Origin: Dallia pectoralis
Lineage: Eukaryota; Chordata; Actinopteri; Esociformes; Umbridae
Length of the DNA: 64,000 bases
Direction of reading: 5' to 3'
Assembly (NCBI GenBank): GCA_029465975.1
Contig: CM055757.1
Coordinates: forward strand, 5,583,451 to 5,647,450
In this document: positions 54,911-64,000 of the stretch, in pieces
How positions within the stretch are numbered: the stretch's first letter is position 1
Layout: each line of letters begins with the position of its first letter
The notes under the pieces: generated by a model
What the model was told of the DNA's origin: nothing
Database searches by the model: none
What the model saw: the letters and a program-made list of their open reading frames with translations, nothing else
Position numbers and translations under genes: made by a program

Positions 54911-56493
54911 CTGAGCTCTGTGTGTGTGTGCAAGCGCGCGCGTGCCTGTGTGTGTGTGTGTGTGGACAGGTTGACCTTGATTTTGCTGACACACGGACCC
55001 CTTTAGAAACCTGCTGACACACTTCACGTATGCAGACATTCACACACCCCCACCCTAAACACACACACATAAACACACACACACACACACACACACATAA
55101 ACACTCCCGAACTGGACGACGGTGGCCAGGGCAGGTTTTAGATGCGACGCGGGTCCTTGTGTGATTGTATTGATTCTGCTTGAGGCCTCTCAGGGGCGGG
55201 CCCAGCGGTCGAGGCTATTCATCACAGGGGCCGCGAGTGCGAGAGGAGTCTCCCTCAGCAGGGGTACGTCAGACGTCGTCTCCCCCCGGATAGGCTGCTG
55301 CCAGCCAGACGACGCCCCCTCGGCCTGACTCGCGACCCAAACTGGCTCCCTCAGCGGAGGACGCGCTGTCGTGGGTGAACCGTGTGTACGGGCAGTCTTT
55401 GAATAATCCAAGTCTGTGTTTGTGTAATGTACACGTGAACGTGTCACAAAAATCGTATTCAAATAGCCGTCCTGCTAAAAAGAATTGCTCTACGTAGAAT
55501 AATTCCGTGGTCCATTTGTCAGTCTTTAACGTGATTTTGGTTTGTACCAGTGTCAGTCCCATTGCCTCAACCTTCCACAGCTTCCGTCCTCCCCCACAAC
55601 CTCCCTGACGCTCGCCCAGAGAGGTTGTGATTGATGGCGAATTCTGGCGGCGCGGGGAGACGTTCGTCCTGCCGGGACCCGGTTAGCCCGGAGACGGCGA
55701 TGACGAGAAACGCGGCGGAGCTCAGAGGGAGCACAGAGCGTGGCACCGGCATCAGACGGGTTTTAAATAACTTTGACAGAGGGGCTGTACCGTCTCTCTG
55801 GGCTGCAGCTAATCTGATGTGAGGGGACGCCGCACTGGGGCAGAGAAACAGGACGCAGACAGACACTGGGAGAGTCAGACCCTCAGCTGGTGGGAAACAT
55901 TTCACTCCCTCTCCTCTGTCGCTTCCTGCTGCTTCCCCAACTCGATCCGTCAACACAGACGATTCGGGTAGATGTTGTTTTTTTTCCCCCGTCCATTTAT
56001 GAAAGTGCTAATGCGTCGGTTGCTCCCTCCCTCCTTTAACCGGTGAGTCTTTGTGGATGTATCCTCTCAGCAGACACCCAGAGTCAAATCCCATTCAGAG
56101 AGTGCAGCTCAATGGGAAAGGGCTCCTAGGTTATAACAGGGTAATCTCTTTCCCGGGGCTACGACTGGCCCCCGACGTGTGACCCGTACCGCCGTGGGGC
56201 CCCGTTTAATCCGATCCCGTTCCCCCGTGTCTGCGTGCCTCCGAAAGCAAATCAGTCAGCCAGCTGATCCGCTGCTAAGGACAAACGCTGGTGGACGAGG
56301 CTGCACTACTGTCATTGTGAGTCTGCACATGCCGTGGTCAGACGGGGAGATTTAAAGGACCTTGAGTGCCCCTATCTGTTCACGTGATAGACTGTTCCGG
56401 GGCCTGTGTTGGAGGGCAAAGGGAGAATTATGGTTTTACATTAAACAGGATGGTAGAGGCTGTCTGAATGACAAAGGGTGAGACATTCAATTG
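54911..56493. other. Intergenic, no gene seen
   Basis: Holds GT/CA tracts at 54918-54962 and 55060-55097, then GC-rich complex sequence (55120-56300) with no supported exon. Confidence 0.4.
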
Positions 56494-56610
<117 letters not shown>

Positions 56611-57369
56611 TGTGTGTGTGTCTATTTGTGTGTGTGGGCTTTTCAAGCTTTAGTGTTGATGTGATAAACACTTGAACAGAGCGTAGGTAAGTAGATTCGG
56701 GACAATATTTGTAACATAAGTTAAAGGGGAGAAACAAAAACCTGAAAAAACACACAACTTTGTCTAAAAAATATTTATTTGGTTACCTTCATAAAATATA
56801 CTTGCGGAAAGACTGCCCAAAGAAACATTGCAATAGGGCTCAGAAAGCGTCTTGCGAACCGCTGCACTAAAAACACCAAAGGATTAATTAAAATAGAATA
56901 AACAAAAAAGTTTAGATGTTGAGCGGGCCTAATGCAATTGGTAAAAGAATGTGAATTCAACATTTGCATATCCCCCACACACCCCGAGAATCCTGTTGTC
57001 TAGCCCCTTCACCACACTGGCCCCACCTCCGCTATACGGCAGGCAGCTCCCCTGGTCCCTGTGGGGGGAACTGGGCTCCTGCAGACTGCCTGGCCCCAGC
57101 GCTGCCCTCCGGAAGATTAATCGACACACAAACCCCTCGCGAGTACATCCGGCAGACAGACTGGGCACCATGTCTTCGCGCACACGTGACTCAGTTCACT
57201 TTATCTTAAGTAAAAATACAAATACAAAATACGTCAGGAGAGAGTTTACAGCAGAGTACATAGACACATTCAGACTAATCGAAGCCACTGAGTTGTGTAC
57301 GTTTTTTTCCAATCTACTCTCAGTTTGACCAATTAAAAAAAAAGATGGCAGTTTGAAGTTATTGTGTGT

Positions 57370-57440
57370 AGGAATGCAACGATCTGATATTCAGTATCGG
57401 AATCGGACCAACAATAAATAAAAAAAACGCTAGATCTACA
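57370..57440. mobile_element. Possible hAT-type MITE end
   Basis: TAGGAATGCAACGATCTGAT then ATTCAGTATCGGAATCGG resembles hAT-type ends (TAGGGGTGCAACGAT type) in fish. No partner end was found, so this is tentative. Confidence 0.3.
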
Positions 57441-57679
57441 TGAAAAGGCTCAGAATAAAAACATTTCTCATATATCTGAAATGAAGTTCAGACACGATTC
57501 ATTCAAGTATGTTTTTATTATTTGAAATATCTAGCGCAGCATTTATCTAGCTATGCAGCTACTTAGAGTATACGCCAAACTCAAAGTAGTGCAGAGCTTT
57601 TCCCCTCCCGTACTGTAGGTGGCAGCATGGATACTAGAGGGTCAACAATATACTAGGGATGAAGAAGAAGGAAAGTGCA

Positions 57680-57850
57680 TAGACTTCAGACTAGTTCCAT
57701 GACTTCAGACAAGTTCATTAACGTCAGAGTGGTTCCTATAGACTTCAAACTGGTTCCTAGACTTCAGACTGGTTCAATGACTTCAGACAAGTTCAATGAC
57801 TTCAGACTAGTTCAATAACTTCAGACTTGTTCACAGACTTCGAACAAAGA
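57680..57850. repeat. 17- to 18-bp degenerate minisatellite
   Basis: Units GACTTCAGACTAGTTCAAT with variants (ACAAGTTC, CTGGTTCC, CTTGTTC), about nine copies. Confidence 0.85.
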
Positions 57851-59441
57851 ACAGATGACATTAGCTGGCAGAGTATTTCAACAGGGCAGGACCCTCTACT
57901 CTCCTTCTCCTCTTTGCCCTCCTATAAACCAGTGACCAGTGACAGACTGCCAGGTGTGTCCTCACCCAGGAGACATGCCCAGTGTCCTCCACCAGACTGA
58001 ATAGACGACAGTGTGGGCACAGATTGACTTGTCATGTCCAGAGAGAAGTTAGCCGAAGATGCCTAATGCCTGTGGGTGTCGTGTGTTGGCATTCTCTCTT
58101 CTCCTCTCAGTCCCCCGGACTGTCTTCATTCTGACCGTAGACGCGACCCGCTGGCTCTTTGGCGTAAGTTCAGAATATGAAATTATCATACTATTAAAGC
58201 ACTCTTGACATTGTCCTCCGGCTGCTTTTCTTCCGCACCGCGTTTCTCTTTGGTAGATTCCAATGCGTTTAGCCGCTGTGTATAATAGTTCAGCTCTTAA
58301 AGCTGTATCGCCTGGTGGAAATGACAGACCAAAGGTTTGCTAACACAGCGACCATGATGAGAGTGCACGAAGCATTCAGTTGTACCAAACAACACGTGCC
58401 ATCTTCTGAAGGTCCTGAATTCTTCTTGCATTACTGCTCTGTGGTTTTCTTGTAAATGTACTGTGTTCTTTAAAATGAATTCCCGGCCAGAGTTTAATCG
58501 TGAATCATTTAAAAAGCGCTTGTCTTTCGGTGTTATCAGTGAACTAGTGACTTGGTTATAGCTCGGCGTTAGGAGTGCTGTCTCTCTTCTGGGTGTTCCA
58601 CAACGCTTCCAGTTTCTGATGGACTGGATGGACACGGGGGAATCGCCTATCCTTTCACAGCCACAATGTGCAATTTAAACCTGCCTCGGGCATGTAGATA
58701 TTACTCCCCAGTGCCACGGATGAAAATTAATGGAAATTGTTTTCGAGGGATCATTATTAACATTCTCCTTTGGATGCCCTTTTGTCATATCACCAGAGAT
58801 TTTCTTCACTATTATTTAGACCTTGCCTTTTTCGGGAAATGTATGCACAGACTTTCCTTGTGGGGGTGGAGATTGGGGTATAGCGGTGTCCGTTTAAGCA
58901 AATGGGAATTATTACAACGGCAACGATACCGACGCTTTAATTTAACTTCTGAACTTCGCAACACGTTGTCATTACAATGTGGCTCGTAAAAAAAATAAAT
59001 AAGTTAATCTGTGTGTTTAAGATCAGGGGAGGACCAGTTAGCCGAGTTTTTGTTCTGCTATTTTGTTCTCACTGCCCTATTGTCTGCTATATTCTTCGGT
59101 CTCAGGTGGCCGTTGTTGGAATAGTCTTGGTGTCGTAAAGATTTGGAGTGTTGTTTAAAAACAAGGCAATCAGTATGAAAGTTTTAAAATAAACCAGTAT
59201 AAAATAATACAGTATTTTATTTTTAATGTTGCTTTACTATGTATGCTATGTTCTAGCGTTCATTCAACCGATGGGGTTCTGGGACCAATGAAAAAACTTA
59301 TTTTACATTTTTTGCGCCTGGAGAAGAGCAAGCCTGCATCGCAATTTCTACTGTTGAATGTGAGCAAGGCTCCCCTCAGTCTTAAAAACTCTACGTTTAT
59401 TGGATTCAATTGCGGAAGACGCTCGCAGATTCTGTTAACGT
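57851..59441. other. Intergenic up to the LTR, no gene seen
   Basis: Complex AT-rich sequence with no supported exon. The five bases AACGT at 59437-59441 would be the target duplication of the retrotransposon if the LTR edge is right. Confidence 0.4.
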
Positions 59442-59863
59442 TGTAGGTGGCAGAAGGATGGAGCCAGACTACCCACGGAAATACTCTAGAGTCTCTTTTA
59501 ATACCGTACGGAAAACCCGTAGTATTGCTCAAAGCCCACAGGCAAAGTAGAGGATGCGACGCAGCGCACAAACTGTAACAACTCCTCGCACGGAGGTATA
59601 ATAATCAAGAAGCCCCGAGCTCACAACGAGACTCGGGCTGCACATAACACACGTAACATGTAACAATTCCACACAAAGACAACCAATACAAAGGGAGCTT
59701 ATATAGACCTCTAATGAGGTAATGGACACCAGGTGAGTGATGACGAGACTGAACAAGGTGTGCAGGGAGGCGGAGCTTCGGTGACGACTAATAGGCCGGG
59801 GAGGACGACCGCCGAATACCGCCCGCAGGTGGAGCTGCCGCTTCTCCCGTAGGAGTCATGACA
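59442..59863 (-). mobile_element. 3' LTR of Ty3/gypsy retrotransposon
   Basis: On the - strand it begins TGTCATGACTCCTACGGGAG, directly after a purine-rich tract (CAGGTGGGGGATAC), and ends in CTGCCACCTACA, so it has TG...CA ends and is 422 bases long. The left edge is inferred from the TG/CA rule; the partner LTR is outside the window, so it cannot be checked here. Confidence 0.72.
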
Positions 59864-60483
59864 GTATCCCCCACCTGACGCGCGGCTCCGGCAGCGCGTC
59901 GACCCCGACCTCGGGGCCGACCCGGAGGACGAGGAGCTGGACGATCAGGGCGCCGACGATGGAACTCCCGTCGTAGTTCTGGGTCCAGAATATCCCTCGC
60001 CGGCACCCAACATCGCTCCTCCGGGCCATACCCCTCCCACTCCACCAGGTACTGGACGACCCCCCGATGTCTGGAGTCGATGACGTTGTTCACCCTGTAC
60101 GCCGGGACCCCCTCGATGTCCAGGGGGGGCCGGGGGGTCTCCAGCACCCTAGATCGCTGGAGGGGACCAGCCACCACCGGCCTGAGGAGAGAAACATGAA
60201 ACGAGGGATTAATGCGATAGTCAGGTGGCAGCTGCAATCGATAAGTCACCTCGTTGATTCTCCCCAGGACTTTAAATGGCCCCACAAACCGCGGACCCAA
60301 CTTCCGGCAGGGCAGGCGGACGGGAAGGTTCCGGGTCGAGAGCCAGACCCGATCCCCCGGGGTGTAAACGGGCGCGTCACTGCGCCTCCGGTCAGCGGCT
60401 GCCTTTTGGCGCTGTCCAGCGTGCTGAAGGTGAACGTGTGTGGCGTCCCACGTCACCTCAGCCCGCCTGAACCAGTCGTCCAC
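59788..60483 (-). pseudogene. pol: Retrotransposon integrase C-terminus with chromodomain
   Basis: GPRFVGPFKVLGRINEVTYR is the GPY/F-type region, followed by INPSFHVSLLRP and a chromodomain (VIDSRHRGVVQYLVEWEGYG, then RCWVPARDIL). In this family the chromodomain helps to target integration to marked chromatin. The frame passes the polypurine tract and runs into the LTR at 59863, so the final about 25 codons are LTR sequence. Confidence 0.9.
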
Positions 60484-61358
60484 TGCCGGTACCCGGTGTC
60501 AGGCTGGCTCTGCTGCCACGGTGCCAGGACCGGCTGGTAACCTAAAACACACTGAAAAGGTGTTAGCTGGGTAGAGGAGTGACGGAGTGAGTTCTGGGCA
60601 TACTCGGCCCACGGCAGAAACTCCGCCCACTCCCCCGGCCGGTCCTGACAATAAGACCTTAGGAACCTCCCCAGATCCTGGTTAACCCTTTCCACCTGCC
60701 CATTAGCTTCGGGGTGGTACCTGGAGGTCAAACTGACCGAGACCCCCAAGCGCTTCATGAACGCCCTCCATACACTGGAAGTGAACTGGGGGCCTCGATC
60801 TGACACAATGTCCTCCGGAACCCCATAGTGCCGGAAGACGTGTGTAAATAGGGCCTCGGCGGTCTGCAGGGCCGTGGGGAGACCTCCCAGAGGCAGGAAG
60901 CGGCAGGCCTTTGAAAACCGGTCCACGACGACCAGGACCGTAGTATAACCTTGGGAGAGAGGGAGGTCAGTCACAAAATCAATACTTAAATGAGACCATG
61001 GTCGCTGCGGAATGGGCAAAGGATGAAGCTTACCTGCCGGAAGGTGTCTAGGTGCCTTACACTGGGCACACACGGAACACGAAGACACGTACAACCTCAC
61101 ATCCTTGGCCAAACCAGGCCACCAATACTTATTGGTAAGGCAACGCACTGTCCGACCAATACCTGGGTGGCCCGATGACACCGATGTGTGGGCCCAGCAG
61201 ATGAGACGGTCGCGAACATCCAGCGGCACGTAAACGCGCCCCTCCGGACACTGAGGAGGAGATGGTTCCACACGTAACGCACGCTGGATGTCCGCATCTA
61301 CCTCCCACATCACCGGCGCCACTATACAAGAAGCAGGAAGAATAGGTGAGTTATCCAC
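60453..61358 (-). pseudogene. pol: Retrotransposon integrase
   Basis: Zinc-binding HHCC region (HTSVSSGHPG ... CSVCAQCK), then the DDE core: D in HLSIDFVTDLP, D in IVSDRGPQF, E in HPEANGQVERVN. The NSLRHSSTQLTPFQCVLGYQ block follows. All catalytic residues are present. The frame is lost at about 60500, just before the chromodomain-bearing part. Confidence 0.93.
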
Positions 61359-61374
61359 CTGCCTCTCATGTGTG

Positions 61375-61806
61375 TCATACCGTCTGGACAGCGCATCTGC
61401 CTTGACGTTTTTGTACCCGGGATGTACGATAGGGTGAAATCGAACCGGGTAAAAAAAGCGCCCACCTGGCCTGACGAGGGTTAAGCCTCCTCGCAGCCCG
61501 TATGTACTCCAGGTTACGGTGGTCAGTCCAGACTACAAACGGGTGTTTCGCTCCCTCGAGCCAGTGTCTCCACTCTGTCAGAGCTCTGACTACCGCTAAC
61601 AGCTCCCTATCACCTACGTCATAGTTTTGTTCCGCCGCACTGAGCTTCCGCGAGTAGAACGCACAGGGACGTACTTTGGATGGTGTGCCCGAACGCTGAG
61701 ACAGTACCGCACCTATCCCAACTTCCGATGCATCCACCTCCACTATGAACGGATGTGATGGATCAGGGTGAGCCAAAACCCGCGCAGATGTGAACAGCGT
61801 TTTCAA
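61375..61806 (-). pseudogene. pol: Retrotransposon RNase H domain
   Basis: Third pol fragment. IVEVDASEVGIGAVLSQ, the FYSRKLSAAEQNYDVGDREL block and VVWTDHRNLEYI are typical of Ty3/gypsy RNase H. The frame breaks at about 61455, in a run of seven T on the - strand, and again about 45 bases on. Confidence 0.9.
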
Positions 61807-61885
61807 CGTACTGAATGCGCAGTCCGTCTCGTTCGTCCAACGAATACGAGACGGCCCCCCTTCAACAATGATGTAATGGGAGCTG

Positions 61886-62488
61886 CTACCTTGCCAAAAT
61901 TCTTGATGAATCGGCGATAGAAGTTGGCGAATCCCATGAACCTCTGTACCGCCTTAACCGTGGTTGGAACGGGCCATTACGCACGGCCGCCACGCGATCA
62001 ACCTCCATCTCCACCCCCCCCGTGGTTATGTGGAACCCAAGAAAGGAGACTGCTCGCTGAAAAAACAGACATTTTTCCAATTTGGCATACAGGTCATGCG
62101 CCCTCAGTCGCTCCAGTACTCTGCGAACCAGGGAAACATGGTCAGCCCGGTTATCCGAATACACCAGGATGTCATCGATGTACACGAACACCCCGCGACC
62201 GATCATGTCACGAAAGATGTTGTTCACAAAGGACTGGAAAACCGACGGAGCATTCATCAGCCCGTATGGCATCACCAGGTATTCGTAATGACCTGAAGTG
62301 GTGCTGAATGCTGTTTTCCACTCATCTCCCTCTCGGATACGCACCAAATTGTATGCGCTCCTGAGATCTAACTTAGTGAAAAAGCGGGCCCCGTGCATTG
62401 ACTCGATCACAGATGAAATCAGTGGGAGAGGGTACCGATAACGAACTGTGATGCTGTTCAGCGCCCGATAATCAATGCACGGTCGCAA
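61886..62488 (-). pseudogene. pol: Retrotransposon reverse transcriptase core
   Basis: Second fragment of pol, in a shifted frame. RT motifs are in order: PCIDYRALN, FFTKLDLRSAYN, YLVMPYGLMNAPSVFQ, then the catalytic YIDDILVYS and LGFHI. Homology stops at about 61970, where a further base seems lost. All key aspartates are kept, so the damage is in the frame and not in the active site. Confidence 0.92.
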
Positions 62489-63984
62489 ACCACCATCCTT
62501 CGTTTCACAAAGAAAAAACTCGAGGAGGCTGAGGAAGTGGAATGGCGGATTATCCCCTGACTCAATGCCTCGGACACATACGTCTCCATCGCCTGTGTCT
62601 CTGCCTGAGACAGGGGATACACGTGACTATGTGGCGGTACAGAGCCTACCTGCAGATCGATCGCGCAATCCCCCGGACGATGAGGAGGTAATTTAGTGGC
62701 CAATTTTTTTGAAAATGTGTGTGCCAGATCAGAATACTCTGGGGGAATACGCACAGAGGAGACACTGTCTGGACTCTCCACCGTCGTCGCACCGACGGAA
62801 ACACCCATACACCTTCCCTGACACTCCCGTGACCATCCCGTCAAGGTCCTCTGAGGCCATGAAAACTGTGGGTTGTGTCGAGACAGCCAAGGCATGCCCA
62901 ACACTACGGGGAAGGAAGGTGAATCAATCACTTGCAAAGAGATCATTTCAGAGTGTGTGTGTTGTGTGATCATTCTTACTGGTACCGTCACCTGCGTCAC
63001 CATCCCCGAACCCAGCGGTCGACTGTCCAGACCTGTGATGGTTCGGGCACAGGCCAACGGCACCACCGGAATCTGTAAATGACTGGCATAGGTCTTGTCA
63101 ATGAAATCCCCAGCTGCGCCTGAATCTACGAGCGCCTTACACTGGGGAGACAGAGGGAAAGTGGGGAAACATACGGTGATGGTTGTGTGGGTGTCAGAGG
63201 ACCCGGACGGAGTGTGGGGTGTTCTTACCTTCCTTGCCACAGGAGTGTCAGACCCCCTTTCTCCGGGTTTTGAGACCCGCTGGTAGCAATGGGAGGCAGA
63301 GTGCCCTTTCCTGCCACAAAAGGTGCACTCCCGAGGCCGCGCGGTCCCCCTGGACGCGGCGCCTCCCACCTCCATAGGCTCGGAAGCGACAGCTGAGCTG
63401 GACGGAACGAAGGGGACAGGCCCGGACCGTCCGCGCGTAGTGAGGAGATTATCCATTTGTATGGCTAGTTCGACGACCTCCTCGAAGGAGAGGCCAGCGT
63501 CTTTACAGGCCATCTCCCTACGGACGTCCGGGTTCAACCGTACCCGAAAGATGTCAATATAGGCCCGTTCGTTCCACCCAGCTCCCGCGGCCAGGGTCCT
63601 GAACCCCAGCGCGAACTCCTGCACGCTCCTCCTCCCCTGCCTCAGGAGAGCAAGACGCTCGCCAGCCGCCCTTCCCTCGGGCGGCTGATCGAACACTGAC
63701 CGGAAGTACGTGGCGAACGCCCCGTAGTCCCTCAGGATAGGCCCTCTCTCCGACCAGATGGCGTTGGCCCAAGCGAGGGCCTTCCCCGAGAGGCAGGTGA
63801 TGAGGGCGGCAACCTTCTGTCGCTCGGAGGGCGCTGGGTTCAGGTCCTCAAAATACAGCTCAAGCTGGAGGAGGAACCCCTGGCAGCGGTCTGCCGCTCC
63901 GTCATATGCCGCGGGTCGCTGTAACTTCAGCACCCCCACTCCCGAGGGCGGGGAACTCGGCAACGGGATCTCCGCGGGGTTCAC
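62458..63984 (-). pseudogene. gag-pol: Retrotransposon gag, protease and start of reverse transcriptase
   Basis: One frame of 508 codons from ATG at 63984. Capsid-like region about 25-180 (LYFEDLNP, KALAWANAIW, FRVRLNPDVR). Zinc knuckle CX2CX4HX4C at 220-233. Aspartic protease with ALVDSGAAGDFID (DSG 287-289) and the GMPWL motif near 363. RT begins about 430 (PPHRPGDCAIDL). The frame leaves RT homology at about 62515, where a base appears lost in an A run; the last dozen or so codons are out of frame. Gag and pol are in one frame, usual for this group. Confidence 0.9.
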
Positions 63985-64000
63985 AGGCTCGGGAAGCCGG

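Larger units (their letters stand above)
59442..64000 (-). mobile_element. Ty3/gypsy chromodomain retrotransposon (3' LTR, pol and most of gag; 5' LTR beyond window)
   Basis: Reading right to left: gag with zinc knuckle, aspartic protease, reverse transcriptase, RNase H, integrase with a chromodomain, polypurine tract and 3' LTR. This order is that of chromodomain-bearing Ty3/gypsy elements (chromoviruses) of fish. The coding region is broken by several one-base losses in short homopolymers, so the copy as written cannot make a full polyprotein. Confidence 0.93.

Overview
The window is nuclear DNA of a ray-finned (teleost) fish. Split exons with GT/AG junctions match vertebrate genes, and the repeats are typical of fish: Tc1-like elements, a hAT element, a 5S-derived SINE, a chromodomain Ty3/gypsy element, long CA/GT tracts and many minisatellites. 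The species cannot be named from the sequence alone.

Three vertebrate genes are recognised, in the order also known from human 6q25. (1) The 3' end of TIAM2 (+ strand, seven coding exons, 482-3502) encodes the end of the DH domain, the C-terminal PH domain and the C-terminal tail. (2) TFB1M (- strand, seven coding exons, 35757 down to 6599) appears complete at 353 residues. (3) CLDN20 (+ strand, one coding exon, 21669-22400) lies inside the 25-kb fifth intron of TFB1M on the opposite strand. TIAM2 and TFB1M converge tail to tail. TIAM2 is a Rac exchange factor, TFB1M is the mitochondrial 12S rRNA dimethyladenosine transferase and CLDN20 is a tight-junction claudin. Their linkage is ancestral synteny, not a shared pathway.

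The TFB1M introns, the 3' flanks and the upstream region to about 43.6 kb are packed with about twenty minisatellite arrays (unit 13-48 bp, roughly 11-13 kb in total). Several touch splice sites, and two arose inside a decayed Tc1-like transposon. A 44-bp satellite of about 2 kb is split by a 1.2-kb hAT element with a perfect 8-bp target duplication, and that element itself carries a smaller inverted-repeat element.

From about 44 to 58 kb there is no recognisable gene. Much of it is complex, AT-rich sequence with octamer-like and TAATTA-like motifs. It looks like vertebrate conserved non-coding elements, but this is inference and needs an alignment.

The right end (59442-64000) holds the 3' LTR and most of the coding region of a Ty3/gypsy chromodomain retrotransposon on the - strand. 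Its reading frame is broken several times at short homopolymers. Its 5' LTR is outside the window.

No prokaryotic system, CRISPR array, tRNA or intact rRNA gene was seen. The most unusual structure is the set of minisatellites at splice junctions and inside transposons.
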